A DNA stretch of 64,000 nucleotides from Dyadobacter luteus (lineage in GTDB: Bacteria > Bacteroidota > Bacteroidia > Cytophagales > Spirosomataceae). Every line of letters starts with the position of its first letter. The stretch's first letter is position 1. The stretch is taken from positions 1 through 64,000 of the forward strand of contig NZ_QNUL01000032.1 of NCBI RefSeq assembly GCF_003383615.1, written 5' to 3'. Positions 28,377 through 38,156 of this stretch are shown here, piece after piece. The translations under genes and the position numbers were made by a program. The notes beneath the pieces are model-generated. The model was not told where the DNA came from. It worked only from the letters and a program-made list of their open reading frames with translations, and did no database searches.

Positions 28377-28488
28377 CCGCAAATGGGTAAACCAACCAGA
28401 TACTAGAAATTCTTTAAAAATAGAAAAAATCTAATTTACTTTGCGATATATGAAAAATCAAATATTTCGTTTTCCGTTCTTAAAAATG

Positions 28489-28496
28489 CAAAATTA
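28489..28496 (-). promoter_or_regulatory. Possible -7 box for parE
   Basis: On the minus strand the octamer reads TAATTTTG, a perfect match to TAnnTTTG. It lies about 205 bp upstream of parE and no -33 element is obvious. Confidence 0.25.
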
Positions 28497-28556
28497 CTAA
28501 GTTCAGACGACAGTTATATTGAATTTTAAGTATTTCCTAGCACAACAACACTACGT

Positions 28557-31067
28557 ATGACCAGATTCAAGTTGGGTAAAAAATGCAAATATTTCCTCCC
28601 TTATTTGCTAAGTTTTATCATCTCTTTGCCAACATTTTCACAAGTAACTGCACCTACTCCATCAGCACCTTCACCCGCGGGTCAACCACAGGGAACTCAG
28701 CAACCGGGCAATACAGGAACCAACAATTCACCTACCAGTCCGCGTGGAGCTCAGGGGAATACTCCTGCTAATACGAATCAGCTACCGGGAACTGACTCAA
28801 AAGCAAATACTGGTGATAAAGGTAAGGCAGCAAATGCTGTTGACGGCGCTGACAGCAAGGACGCTCAAAACTCGGATCAAAGTAAACTGAATCAGGAGAA
28901 GGCAACAACACTCACTCCTGAAGAACAAGCTAAGGAAGAGTTAAGAAGGAAAATCTACGGATATTCCATATTTGCAGATAAAAATCTGAACACAATCCCT
29001 GATTTTCAGATCGCAACACCTACTAACTACGTAGTTGGTCCTGGCGACGTTTTAAAGATATTCTATTACAATTTTGCAGAAGCCACGTACGAACTGGAAG
29101 TAAACCGCGATGGTTTCATTCAGATCCAGCCACGCGTTGGTAATGTGTATGTTGCAGGCCATACGATTGATGAAATCCGCAAAATTCTTATCGACAGGTT
29201 TTCTAAAGTTGGAGTTCCGGGACTTATCGGTGCAGGCGGGCAACCCGCACGAACCAAATTAATGGTTACCCTTGGAGAGCTGAGAACTGTTAAAGTACTG
29301 GTTACGGGTGAAGTTATTAATCCCGGGACATATGAATTATCTTCTCTGGCATCTGCTTTCAATGCGCTGTACCTAGCCGGAGGCCCTAATGAAATAGGAT
29401 CTTTCCGTGATGTCAAAGTTGTTCGTAATGGCAAGGTTATCAGCCACATGGATATCTATGACTTCCTCACTAAAGGAACCAGAGACGGCGATGTAAGAAT
29501 TCAGGACAACGACAATATACAGGTTGGCTACTATTTCAAGAGAGTTGAAATGGACGGACTAGTAAAGCGTCCCGGATTGTATGAACTTCTGCCCGATGAA
29601 AAGCTTAGTGATGTACTTGCTTACGCCGGCGGATTTGACGACAAGGCATACAGAGGCCGTGTGAAAGTAGAAAGAATCACCTCTCTGGAACGTAAAATGT
29701 TTGATGTTTCTGAAAGTGAATACAGCTCTTTTGACATGGCAACCGGTGACCTGGTTACAGTGGAAACTGTATTGGATCGTTTTGAAAACATTGTAACAAT
29801 TGAAGGTGCGGTATTCAGACCGGGCAATTATTCGCTGGACAACAGCCCTTCACTCAAGAAATTGGTTGAAAACGCACAAGGTTTAAGAGAAGATGCGTTC
29901 ATCGGACGTATTAATGTGCTCAGAACTCGTCAGGATCTTACTATTGAAAATATTTCACTTAACTATGCTGATATAGTTAACAACAAAACTCCTGACCTGA
30001 TGCTTACACGTCTGGATCAGGTTGTGATACCTTCTAAATTCACAATGGCTGAAGTTGCCTTCATTAAGGTAGATGGTGAAGTAAATAATCCGCAGTTCCC
30101 TGAAAACGAAGGTAAATTCCCTTTCACTTCCAACACTACACTGGAGGATGCAATTCTCAAAGCAGGTGGATTTAAAGAATCTGCCTATACTGCCGAAGTT
30201 GAGGTAATCAGACGGAAACGTGACGGAGTTGCCGGCGCTGCTAACGCACAAATTGCTGAGATTTATAAATTCAATGTAAATCGCGATCTTTCACTGGGTG
30301 CCAACCAGAGCAACTTTGTTCTGATGCCATTTGACCATATCATTATCCGTAAATCACCAAACTATGTAGTACAGCAGTCTGTCTTCATTGAAGGAGAAGT
30401 GCTTGTGCCAGGTGAATACAGTATCGTTAACAAAAACGATAAGATCAGCGATGTAATCAAGAGAGCAGGTAATCTAACAGAACTTGCTAACGCCGAAGGA
30501 GCAACTTTACTTAGAAGAACCATTGCCAAAAGCATGACAGAGGCTACCAATTATGAAGAAACCGACATTGCTGAAAAAAGCATCAAAACCGGAACTATCA
30601 TGGGAGATATGGCTAATGTGAAAGAAGAATCGATAGGTATCCAGTTGCGCAGCATTTTGAAACAACCTGGTTCTTTTGAAGATCTGATCGTTCAGGAAGG
30701 TGATATTATCCGTATTCCAAAACGTCTGGAAACGGTACAGGTAATTGGGCAAGTGCTTTATCCAACGACGGTTAAATACGGAAAAGGGATGAACTTTACA
30801 GACTATATTTCCCGCTCAGGTGGGTTTACACCTCAGTCATTGAGAAAAAGCTCGTATATCAAATATCCTAATGGAAATGTTGACAGAACAAGAAGATTCC
30901 TTGTTTTCAATGTGTATCCTAAAGTACAGCCGGGATCTGAGATATACGTTCCTCAAAGATCTGCACCAGCACTTAATGCACAGCAAACCATTACAACCGC
31001 TACAACTGTGTTAGGTTCTATTATGACCTTAGTTGTAACTATTCTTGCCTTCCGCACTATTAACTAA
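28557..31067 (+). CDS. Polysaccharide export protein with multiple SLBB domains (Wza-like)
   Basis: An 836-residue outer-membrane polysaccharide exporter (OPX). Signal peptide to about residue 29; then a low-complexity linker rich in Pro, Gln, Asn, Thr and Gly (about 30-125). A Poly_export domain follows (about 157-225, YVVGPGDVLKIFYYNFAEAT), then about six SLBB-like repeats, each starting with a G-V/L-x-x-P-G turn (GEVINPGTYEL, GLVKRPGLYEL, GAVFRPGNYSL, GEVNNPQF, GEVLVPGEYSI, GQVLYPTT). A C-terminal hydrophobic segment (TVLGSIMTLVVTILAF) may span the outer membrane. It is the first gene of the cluster and makes the exit channel for the glycan. Confidence 0.93.
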   Translation: MTRFKLGKKCKYFLPYLLSFIISLPTFSQVTAPTPSAPSPAGQPQGTQQPGNTGTNNSPTSPRGAQGNTPANTNQLPGTDSKANTGDKGKAANAVDGADSKDAQNSDQSKLNQEKATTLTPEEQAKEELRRKIYGYSIFADKNLNTIPDFQIATPTNYVVGPGDVLKIFYYNFAEATYELEVNRDGFIQIQPRVGNVYVAGHTIDEIRKILIDRFSKVGVPGLIGAGGQPARTKLMVTLGELRTVKVLVTGEVINPGTYELSSLASAFNALYLAGGPNEIGSFRDVKVVRNGKVISHMDIYDFLTKGTRDGDVRIQDNDNIQVGYYFKRVEMDGLVKRPGLYELLPDEKLSDVLAYAGGFDDKAYRGRVKVERITSLERKMFDVSESEYSSFDMATGDLVTVETVLDRFENIVTIEGAVFRPGNYSLDNSPSLKKLVENAQGLREDAFIGRINVLRTRQDLTIENISLNYADIVNNKTPDLMLTRLDQVVIPSKFTMAEVAFIKVDGEVNNPQFPENEGKFPFTSNTTLEDAILKAGGFKESAYTAEVEVIRRKRDGVAGAANAQIAEIYKFNVNRDLSLGANQSNFVLMPFDHIIIRKSPNYVVQQSVFIEGEVLVPGEYSIVNKNDKISDVIKRAGNLTELANAEGATLLRRTIAKSMTEATNYEETDIAEKSIKTGTIMGDMANVKEESIGIQLRSILKQPGSFEDLIVQEGDIIRIPKRLETVQVIGQVLYPTTVKYGKGMNFTDYISRSGGFTPQSLRKSSYIKYPNGNVDRTRRFLVFNVYPKVQPGSEIYVPQRSAPALNAQQTITTATTVLGSIMTLVVTILAFRTIN

Positions 31068-31072
31068 AAACT

Positions 31073-32143
31073 ATGTCAACAACAGCTCGACAAGTTCCCG
31101 AGGATGAATTAACCCCTCAGGATGTAATTGAAAAAATTCAGGTAATCAAGAGGGCGTTAATCAAGAACTGGATTGTTCTTGTGCTTTTGCCAGGTCTTGG
31201 ATTTGGTATCGGATATGTTCTGGATTTAGTACTGAAAACACCTAATGAATATGAAGCTGATGTAGTTTTTAACCTTGGGGGAAGTCAGAGTTCGGGAGGT
31301 CTGGGCGACATGGCGGGGCTGCTCGGACTGGGCAATGCGCCGGATGCTAATATTTTTACGGGTGAAAACTTCTTTTATTTCGTAAAATCACGACCTGTTA
31401 TCGAACGGAATCTGCTAAAAGAAGTAGATATCCACGGAAAAAAAATGATCCTTGCCAATTTCTTCATTGATTCGAGCGGAATCAAGCAGAAAGAATGGGA
31501 AGAAACACCTGACTTGCACAACTTCCGTTTCACAAGTTCGGATGTCAAAAAACTGGATATGCCATCAAGAGTGGTATTAAATCAGCTTGTTCGTAAAGCG
31601 ACGGACCTGACGGACATAGGACCATTGGAAAGAAAATCTTCATTCTCTAAATTGTCTGCCAAGGCGGAAAATGAAACACTTGCCGGCTTATGGGTTACTT
31701 CACTTCTTACTACTGTAGAAGAGATGTATACTGAAAACCAGACACAAAAATCACGGAAGCAGCTTCGTTTGCTTGAATCCAGACGTGACTCATTAGGGAG
31801 AGTATTGGGAGTGGCAGAGAGTCGCCTTGCACGTGAAGTGGATTTGAGTACTCAGGTATTCGACCCGATGGTTAAAGTATCGGCGTCCCGCTCAGAAAAA
31901 AAATCAGCTTTCCTTCAAAGTATGTACTACGAAGCGATGGCAAGTGCGGAAAAAATGAGGGTTTCCCTGGTACGGGAAGCTCCATTGTTTACGGAGATTG
32001 AAGGTATAAAAGTACCTTTGGACATGAAGGCAACAGACAAAACAAGAGCAAAAATCGGGTTACTGATCGGTTTGTTCCTTGCTCTAATATTTACTTACCT
32101 TCGTACTGCGCTGGCGCCTGCACCCAAACCAGTTCAGGCTTAA
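31073..32143 (+). CDS. Wzz-like chain-length determinant (polysaccharide co-polymerase)
   Basis: A 356-residue inner-membrane protein with membrane helices near both ends (about 33-53 and 328-344) enclosing a large periplasmic domain with a coiled-coil (about 225-290, LRLLESRRDSLGRVLGVAESRLA). This is the Wzz/PCP topology without a tyrosine-kinase domain. A glycine-rich segment (GGSQSSGGLGDMAGLLGLG) resembles Bacteroidota Wzz proteins. It starts 5 bp after the exporter gene. The PCP and OPX together should form a trans-envelope conduit or set chain length. Confidence 0.9.
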   Translation: MSTTARQVPEDELTPQDVIEKIQVIKRALIKNWIVLVLLPGLGFGIGYVLDLVLKTPNEYEADVVFNLGGSQSSGGLGDMAGLLGLGNAPDANIFTGENFFYFVKSRPVIERNLLKEVDIHGKKMILANFFIDSSGIKQKEWEETPDLHNFRFTSSDVKKLDMPSRVVLNQLVRKATDLTDIGPLERKSSFSKLSAKAENETLAGLWVTSLLTTVEEMYTENQTQKSRKQLRLLESRRDSLGRVLGVAESRLAREVDLSTQVFDPMVKVSASRSEKKSAFLQSMYYEAMASAEKMRVSLVREAPLFTEIEGIKVPLDMKATDKTRAKIGLLIGLFLALIFTYLRTALAPAPKPVQA

Positions 32144-32152
32144 TTAACAATC

Positions 32153-32980
32153 ATGAAGCATACTATTACCATAAAGGCTGGAGGTTCGGAAAAGGACTAC
32201 TGGAAAGATCTTTGGCTTAACAGACAATTGCTCTGGATCCTCTCGAAACGGGATATTTCTGTTAGATATAAACAAACTTTACTAGGTTTGGCGTGGAGCG
32301 TGCTCCGCCCGCTTATGACCATGGGAATCATGGTTTTTGTATTCAGCCTGGTTGCAAAGCTCGAAGGAGACCCGGGAATTCCTTATCCGCTCATGGTATT
32401 GAGTGGTATTACGATCTGGACATTTTTCTCCAATACTTTTACACAGATCAGCAGTAGTATACTGATCAATTCCAACTTGGTATCGAAAGTCTATTTCCCA
32501 AGACTGCTCATGCCTCTCAGTTCTGTTGCTGTAGGCTTTGTCGACTTTCTGATTACATTCGTAATATTCCTGGTTTTTACGGTGGTATCTGGTTACGGAC
32601 TCAGCTGGAACATTATTTTTGTACCTGCTTTCGTTATCCTGACCTTTTTTATTTCTCTTGGTTTTGGATTGTTTTTTGCTGTATTAAATGTTCGTTTCCG
32701 TGATATTGGTCAGCTGATACCATTTATTGTACAGGTAGGTTTTTACATCTGCCCTATTGCTTACACGAGCAGGTTGGTAGAAGGTCAGTGGTTCGAAAGC
32801 ATCTATAAACTCAACCCTATCGTAGGTATCATTGATGGATTCAGATGGTGTCTGCTTGGAGATAAAGCTTATTTTGATCCGCAGAGCCTTATTTCAACCA
32901 CTATATTATCATTGATTACGCTTGTGTTGTCAATTGTGTATTTCCGCAAAAAGGAAAATACATTCGTTGATCATATTTGA
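32153..32980 (+). CDS. Polysaccharide ABC transporter permease (Wzm-like, ABC-2 type)
   Basis: A 275-residue inner-membrane permease with about six membrane helices. The N-terminal cytoplasmic segment has RDISVRYKQTLLGLAWSVLRPL, the interfacial motif of O-antigen and capsule permeases (this one quoted as RYKQTLLGLAWSVLRP). A late motif, PIAYTSRLVEGQW then YKLNPIVGIIDGFRW, is also family-typical. It partners with the ATPase gene 17 bp downstream to move undecaprenyl-linked glycan across the inner membrane. Confidence 0.93.
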   Translation: MKHTITIKAGGSEKDYWKDLWLNRQLLWILSKRDISVRYKQTLLGLAWSVLRPLMTMGIMVFVFSLVAKLEGDPGIPYPLMVLSGITIWTFFSNTFTQISSSILINSNLVSKVYFPRLLMPLSSVAVGFVDFLITFVIFLVFTVVSGYGLSWNIIFVPAFVILTFFISLGFGLFFAVLNVRFRDIGQLIPFIVQVGFYICPIAYTSRLVEGQWFESIYKLNPIVGIIDGFRWCLLGDKAYFDPQSLISTTILSLITLVLSIVYFRKKENTFVDHI

Positions 32981-32997
32981 AATAGCTATTTTTGTTT

Positions 32998-34257
32998 ATG
33001 TCTGTAATTGTAGCTGAAAACATCAGCAAAAAATATATCATTGATCATCAGAGAAAATCCGGCACGCCCAGCCTGCGTGATGTGGTATCTGATACATTAG
33101 GTAAAGTTTTTCCCGGAAAGAACAAACAGGATGACTTTGCCGAAAAGGAAGAGTTCTGGGCGCTGAAAGATGTGAGTTTTCGCATTGAACAAGGCGACAG
33201 GATTGGCATTGTCGGTCATAACGGCGCAGGTAAATCAACCCTATTGAAAATCCTCAGCCGTATTACAGAGCCTTCTACCGGTCAGATTAAGATTAACGGA
33301 CGTATTGCCAGCTTGCTGGAAGTCGGAACAGGGTTTCACCCTGAGCTTACCGGTCGTGAAAATATTTTCCTGAACGGAGCTATTCTGGGCATGTCTAAAA
33401 CTGAAATCAAACAATCATTTGATGCCATTGTTGACTTTGCCGGCGTAGAAAAATTCTTGGATACACCTGTAAAAAGATATTCTTCCGGTATGTATGTAAG
33501 GCTAGGGTTCGCCATCGCAGCCCACCTGAATCCAGAAATTCTTATTGTAGATGAGGTACTGGCAGTTGGTGATACGGAATTTCAAAAGAAGTCTCTAGGC
33601 AAGATGAGAGATGTATCTGAAAGTGGACGTACTTTGATTTTCGTCAGTCATAATCTAACGGCTATTCAGGCCTTGTGTAATAAGTCTTTCTATTTTGAAA
33701 AAGGCAGGCTGGTCGACCAGGGTGATACCACACATATTGTTACCAACTACCTCAGCCAAGTTTCTCATAAATCGCTTGAAAAACATTGGGATGATATAAA
33801 TCACGCTCCCGGAAACGATCAGGTAAGAATTAAGAGCTTTAAAGTTGTTCCTGAATTTCAGGACAACCTTTCTCACATTGATGTGCGCACGCCTATTGAT
33901 TTCAGATTTGAGTTCTGGAACATGGAAGAAGGTGCTAATCTTAACCTGAGTTTACACTTATACACCTTTACAGGTGAGTGTATATTCAACGTAGGTACAC
34001 AATCAGAATCATTTGGTAAAGGACTGGTAACAGGTACTTGCCATATTCCGGGAAACTTCCTGAACGACGGATCCTACGTTGTTTCCATGATGATAGTAAA
34101 AGATACCAGTACGGTGCTTTACAACATGGAAGAGGCACTTGTTTTCGATATAGAAGACTATCGTGAAAATGTAACCTGGTACGGAAAATGGCCTGGTTAT
34201 ATTCGCCCTCAACTTAATTTCTCCATTAGACAAACTGAACACCTAGTGAATGATTAA
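32998..34257 (+). CDS. Polysaccharide ABC transporter ATPase with C-terminal glycan-binding-type domain (Wzt-like)
   Basis: A 419-residue protein. The N-terminal ATPase has Walker A GHNGAGKST (73-81), signature YSSGMYVRLGFA and Walker B ILIVDEVLAVGD. About 170 further residues form a beta-rich C-terminal domain like Wzt_C, which in O8/O9a-type systems recognises the finished, capped O-polysaccharide. I chose the ATG at 32998 (MSVIVAENISK) over the TTG two codons earlier. Its last 8 bp overlap the start of the aminotransferase gene, indicating translational coupling. The extended C-terminus favours an O-antigen-type exporter over a capsule-type one. Confidence 0.93.
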   Translation: MSVIVAENISKKYIIDHQRKSGTPSLRDVVSDTLGKVFPGKNKQDDFAEKEEFWALKDVSFRIEQGDRIGIVGHNGAGKSTLLKILSRITEPSTGQIKINGRIASLLEVGTGFHPELTGRENIFLNGAILGMSKTEIKQSFDAIVDFAGVEKFLDTPVKRYSSGMYVRLGFAIAAHLNPEILIVDEVLAVGDTEFQKKSLGKMRDVSESGRTLIFVSHNLTAIQALCNKSFYFEKGRLVDQGDTTHIVTNYLSQVSHKSLEKHWDDINHAPGNDQVRIKSFKVVPEFQDNLSHIDVRTPIDFRFEFWNMEEGANLNLSLHLYTFTGECIFNVGTQSESFGKGLVTGTCHIPGNFLNDGSYVVSMMIVKDTSTVLYNMEEALVFDIEDYRENVTWYGKWPGYIRPQLNFSIRQTEHLVND

Positions 34258-35335
34258 CGTCACTAAAACTTTTTTACCAGATCAGGAAAAATACCTTCAA
34301 TATGTTCGTGAAATATGGGACCGTGGGTATCTGACAAACAACGGACCTTTACTGCAGGAGCTGGAATCCAAATTAAAGGAATATCTTAACGTTGATCATC
34401 TTTACTTCTGCGGGAACGGGACTATCGTTCTTCAGATCGCCATAAAAGCGCTTGAAATAACAGGAGACGTCATTACTACGCCTTTCTCTTATTGTGCAAC
34501 TTCGAATGCGATCCTGTGGGAAAAATGTACGCCTGTATTCGTTGATATAGATCGTTCTACTTTTAACATTAATCCGGATCTGATAGAAGAATCTATTACA
34601 CCGGACACTACCGCTATCCTTGCAACGCATGTTTACGGAAACCCGTGTGATGTGGAGAAAATTGAGGCTATTGCTAAAAAGCATAATCTCAAGGTGATCT
34701 ATGACGCGGCGCATGCTTTCGGTGTGAAGTATAAGAACAGATCACTTTTATCCTACGGAGATATCAGTACATGCAGTTTCCATGCTACAAAAGTATTCCA
34801 CACCATAGAGGGCGGAGCGCTGATATCCAATCATCCGGAACTTCACGAGAAACTGAGCTTACTGCGTGCATTCGGACACAGAGGAGATGAATCTTATTAT
34901 TTTGCCGGAATCAATGGTAAAAACTCTGAATTCCATGCGGCTATGGGGCTTTGCAATCTGCCACACGTGGGAGAAATCATTGCTTCAAGAAAAGATATTT
35001 TCGATGCTTATGACAGCAGGCTGAATTGGGATATTCTTGAAAGACCTGAACGCAGTGCTGATATTGAATATAACTACGCCTATTATCCGGTAGTTTTCCC
35101 TTCGGAGGGAGTAATGAAAAAAGTGATGGAAGACCTTGCTGAAAATGAAATTATTCCACGCAGGTATTTTTATCCGTCGCTGAACACGCTGCCATTTATG
35201 CCCAAAGCAATAGCTTGCCCGGTATCTGAAAATATAGCGGAGCGTGTACTTTGTTTACCTCTGTATATGGGTCTTCCTATTGAGGATGTTGAACGTATTG
35301 CTGCCATCATTAACAAAAGTCTCTTGTCACCATAG
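34250..35335 (+). CDS. DegT/DnrJ/EryC1/StrS family aminotransferase
   Basis: A 361-residue PLP-dependent sugar aminotransferase acting on a nucleotide-linked keto-sugar. The PLP Lys is K181 in SFHATKVFHTIEGG. Upstream motifs TTPFSYCATSNAI, YDAAHAFGV and the late FYPSLN are family-typical. The product would be an amino sugar for the glycan. Overlap with Wzt (8 bp) places it firmly in the operon. The exact sugar is not determined; FdtB- or VioA-type enzymes are similar. Confidence 0.92.
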   Translation: MINVTKTFLPDQEKYLQYVREIWDRGYLTNNGPLLQELESKLKEYLNVDHLYFCGNGTIVLQIAIKALEITGDVITTPFSYCATSNAILWEKCTPVFVDIDRSTFNINPDLIEESITPDTTAILATHVYGNPCDVEKIEAIAKKHNLKVIYDAAHAFGVKYKNRSLLSYGDISTCSFHATKVFHTIEGGALISNHPELHEKLSLLRAFGHRGDESYYFAGINGKNSEFHAAMGLCNLPHVGEIIASRKDIFDAYDSRLNWDILERPERSADIEYNYAYYPVVFPSEGVMKKVMEDLAENEIIPRRYFYPSLNTLPFMPKAIACPVSENIAERVLCLPLYMGLPIEDVERIAAIINKSLLSP

Positions 35336-35339
35336 CATT

Positions 35340-37388
35340 ATGGTTATAGTATACCTGCTTTCCTTTTTTGCGTTTATATATAGTGTTGGGTACGTCGCTA
35401 AAAAAATAGCCCAACCATCACTGACAGAATGGATACTCACCACTTTTGTCCTGTCAGTGGGATGTATTATCCCAAGTGGATTTATACTTTCAGCAATTGA
35501 TCAGACAGCAAATGTTTTTTCGTGGATAGCAGCTACTTTCATCATTCTGGCCATTCAGTACGGACTCTGGTCTGCGCTGATTCCGGAAAAGCAACACTAT
35601 TCTGTACGGTCGATTATTAAAAACCGTGCGCAGAGTCTCACCATATGGACAAGAGAATTGTCGCCCTATCTGAAATTCATTTTCGGATTACTTTTCGGAA
35701 CGTTCTTCATTGTCTGTATCACCAATCTCATTCTTGTGATTTCGACAGTACCCAACGAATGGGACAGTATGACCGGGCATTTGAACCGCGCTATACGCTA
35801 CATTCAGCGCGGAACGATGGAACATTTCGGAGGAACAAACTGGAACATGGATACCTATCCTAAAAGCCTGACCAGCATTCAGATATACAGCTATCTGATC
35901 AGCGGAAAGGTGGAGAATGCTTTTAAGGTAATTCACCACCTCTCCTACTACATCACAATTCTGGCGGTTTTCGGGATTGCGCAGCGTATTGGCAGAAATC
36001 TTTCCGCAAGTCTTTTCTGTGCATTGGCGTATGCGATGTTCCTGGATTTCCTGATGCAGGCTATCACCACAGAGACGGACATCGTACTGGCTGCCTATTT
36101 GAGCACATTGTTGTATTTCCTTTTTACCTATTACAACAGTCGCGACAACCGCTATTTATATCTGGCCGGACTCACATTCGGAATCGTATTCGGGCACAAG
36201 GCAACGTTTGCGCTTTTGCTTCCATCCGTGTTCGTGGTCATGATTTACACTGTATTTCTTGCTCCTGATTTCAAAATTTTCTTTAACAGAACATTACGTC
36301 TGGGTATCGCGATTGCACTGGCCGTTTGTGTATATATGCTTCCTTCGGGATATGTTAAAAACATACAGGTTTTCGGACACCCGATTGGCCCCCCTACTGC
36401 GCTGAAACATCAATCCATTGAACGTTTTGGGAGTGTAAAAAATGGTTTGAAACAAGGAACACGTAATGTGATCAGATATAGCTACGACTTTTTCAATCTG
36501 GATGGTATACGGAATGCGCAATGGGGATACGATTTAAACACGACTATTCGCAAACCCATCGTATATCTGGAAGACAAACTTAACATGGGGCTTGATGAGG
36601 AAAAAGAATACGCTATTGTCCCTTTTACCTTCCAAAGAAGATTTGACTTCTATAATGCCAATCCTTATTGGGGAGTTTTCGGGTTTGCACTTATCTTACC
36701 TATCATTCTTCTTGTCTTTTTCAGAGTAATCTGGTCGCGGGTACATTGGTTTCTGGCATTGGCATTCCTGCTTCACCTTATCGGAATTTCCTTTTCAGCA
36801 GTTTATGATCCCTTCAAAGGTCGTTACTTTATAGAAACGGGTCTGTTTGGTGTACTTTTCCTGTTGCTTCTTTTTTCACATCACCGGCTATCGATCATCA
36901 AACCGAGACGTCAGTTGTGGAAAGGATATGTAGCTTTGGTGGTGGTGATGGCCTGTATATCCGCGATCATGTCAGTATATCTCAATGTACGTTGCCTGCC
37001 CTTTCCGGCGTATGGACACGAATCAGCCCTGACAATGGATCGCATTACTTACCAGACTTTTGCCAGACCGGATATAACCGCAGCGTATCAAAGATTTGAT
37101 TCTATTGTACCTGCAAATGCCACAGTAGCTCTCGCGACAATCAACGACGATTTCGAATATCCACTGTACGGGCAGGATTTGAGCCGAAAACTTATATCCA
37201 TAAATCCTTTTGAGCAAGGCCTCAGACCTATTCCACAAAACGCCGACTATCTGTTTTATGCAAGAAGCGTAATTAATGATACAAGCAAAATCAAAGCTTT
37301 GAAGAGCGATATCAGGTTAGGCAGCGACACTACAATGACCGGCCTGATCGTGAAAGGCGAAGACTATTATCTCCGCAAACTCCGGTAA
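35340..37388 (+). CDS. Multi-spanning membrane glycosyltransferase (GT39/ArnT-like)
   Basis: A 682-residue inner-membrane protein with about 11-12 predicted helices. The first large periplasmic loop carries PNEWDSMTGHLNRAIRYIQ, the position of the acidic motif in GT-C enzymes (GT39/GT83). A soluble C-terminal domain follows the last helix (about 600-682). The frame is open 5' into the aminotransferase gene, but the ATG at 35340, 4 bp after that gene's stop, is the natural start. It would add a sugar from a polyprenyl-phosphate donor at the periplasmic face; donor and acceptor are unknown. Confidence 0.8.
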   Translation: MVIVYLLSFFAFIYSVGYVAKKIAQPSLTEWILTTFVLSVGCIIPSGFILSAIDQTANVFSWIAATFIILAIQYGLWSALIPEKQHYSVRSIIKNRAQSLTIWTRELSPYLKFIFGLLFGTFFIVCITNLILVISTVPNEWDSMTGHLNRAIRYIQRGTMEHFGGTNWNMDTYPKSLTSIQIYSYLISGKVENAFKVIHHLSYYITILAVFGIAQRIGRNLSASLFCALAYAMFLDFLMQAITTETDIVLAAYLSTLLYFLFTYYNSRDNRYLYLAGLTFGIVFGHKATFALLLPSVFVVMIYTVFLAPDFKIFFNRTLRLGIAIALAVCVYMLPSGYVKNIQVFGHPIGPPTALKHQSIERFGSVKNGLKQGTRNVIRYSYDFFNLDGIRNAQWGYDLNTTIRKPIVYLEDKLNMGLDEEKEYAIVPFTFQRRFDFYNANPYWGVFGFALILPIILLVFFRVIWSRVHWFLALAFLLHLIGISFSAVYDPFKGRYFIETGLFGVLFLLLLFSHHRLSIIKPRRQLWKGYVALVVVMACISAIMSVYLNVRCLPFPAYGHESALTMDRITYQTFARPDITAAYQRFDSIVPANATVALATINDDFEYPLYGQDLSRKLISINPFEQGLRPIPQNADYLFYARSVINDTSKIKALKSDIRLGSDTTMTGLIVKGEDYYLRKLR

Positions 37389-37456
37389 GGAAGTTTTATT
37401 ACCGGTATCGCCATTATTTTAAACCACGGTACTTTGTGCCGGTAATTCGAATGCCC

Positions 37457-38155
37457 ATGACCATTGCCATCATGCAGCCCTATATTTTTCCTTATATAGG
37501 GTATTTTCAACTCATCAACGCGGTCGATAAATTTATTATCTATGACGATGTGAACTTTATCAACAAAGGATGGATCAACCGAAATAATATTCTTGTTGGT
37601 GGCAAGCCACATATGTTTACGATTCCGCTTAAAGATGCCAGTCAGAATAAACTGATTAATGAAGTGTTGATGCTAAAATCAGATCCCTGGCGTAAGAAAT
37701 TCCTCAAAACGTTACAACAATCCTATCAGAAAGCGCCGAATTATCAAAAGGTTTTTATCCTGATAGAAGAAATCGTAAATTTCGATCCTGAAACAATTCA
37801 TGAGTTCACCCTTCATGCACTGCAAAAAACCTGCGCATTCATGGGTATAGAAACAGAAATTGTTCCCTCCTCCCGAATTTACGACAATACCAACCTTAAA
37901 GGTCCGGATCGGATACTTGATATTTGCAGGCAGGAAAAGGCCACGCATTATATCAATCCGGTTGGTGGCATGGAATTGTACGACAAAAATGTATTCGAGA
38001 ATGAAGGAATCAGGCTCAACTTTTTGAAAAGTGTGCTCAGTCCTTATTCCCAATTCCAAAATGCTTTCGTACCTTGGTTGTCTGTATTAGATATTTTGAT
38101 GTTTAACGACACAGAAAAGGTCACCACACTTCTAAAAGATTACGAACTGATTTAA
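37457..38155 (+). CDS. WbqC family protein
   Basis: A 232-residue cytoplasmic protein of the WbqC-like family, recognised by the N-terminal MTIAIMQPYIFPYIGYFQLI, the YDDVNFINKGWINRNNIL segment and the later THYINPVGGMELYDK. Members sit in O-antigen and capsule loci; the biochemical role is not established to my knowledge. ATGs at 37451 and 37457 are both possible; I used the second because the family begins there. One base separates it from the NeuD-like gene, so both probably modify the same (amino) sugar. Confidence 0.87.
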   Translation: MTIAIMQPYIFPYIGYFQLINAVDKFIIYDDVNFINKGWINRNNILVGGKPHMFTIPLKDASQNKLINEVLMLKSDPWRKKFLKTLQQSYQKAPNYQKVFILIEEIVNFDPETIHEFTLHALQKTCAFMGIETEIVPSSRIYDNTNLKGPDRILDICRQEKATHYINPVGGMELYDKNVFENEGIRLNFLKSVLSPYSQFQNAFVPWLSVLDILMFNDTEKVTTLLKDYELI

Positions 38156-38156
38156 A

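Noticed and set aside
32986..32994. Promoter box-like TATTTTTG just before the Wzt start
   Set aside because: It is a perfect octamer but only a few bases before the ATG and within a tightly spaced operon; it is probably fortuitous.
35244..35339. Upstream start of the membrane glycosyltransferase inside the aminotransferase gene
   Set aside because: It would overlap the conserved end of the aminotransferase by about 90 bp; the ATG at 35340 directly follows that gene's stop and fits operon spacing.
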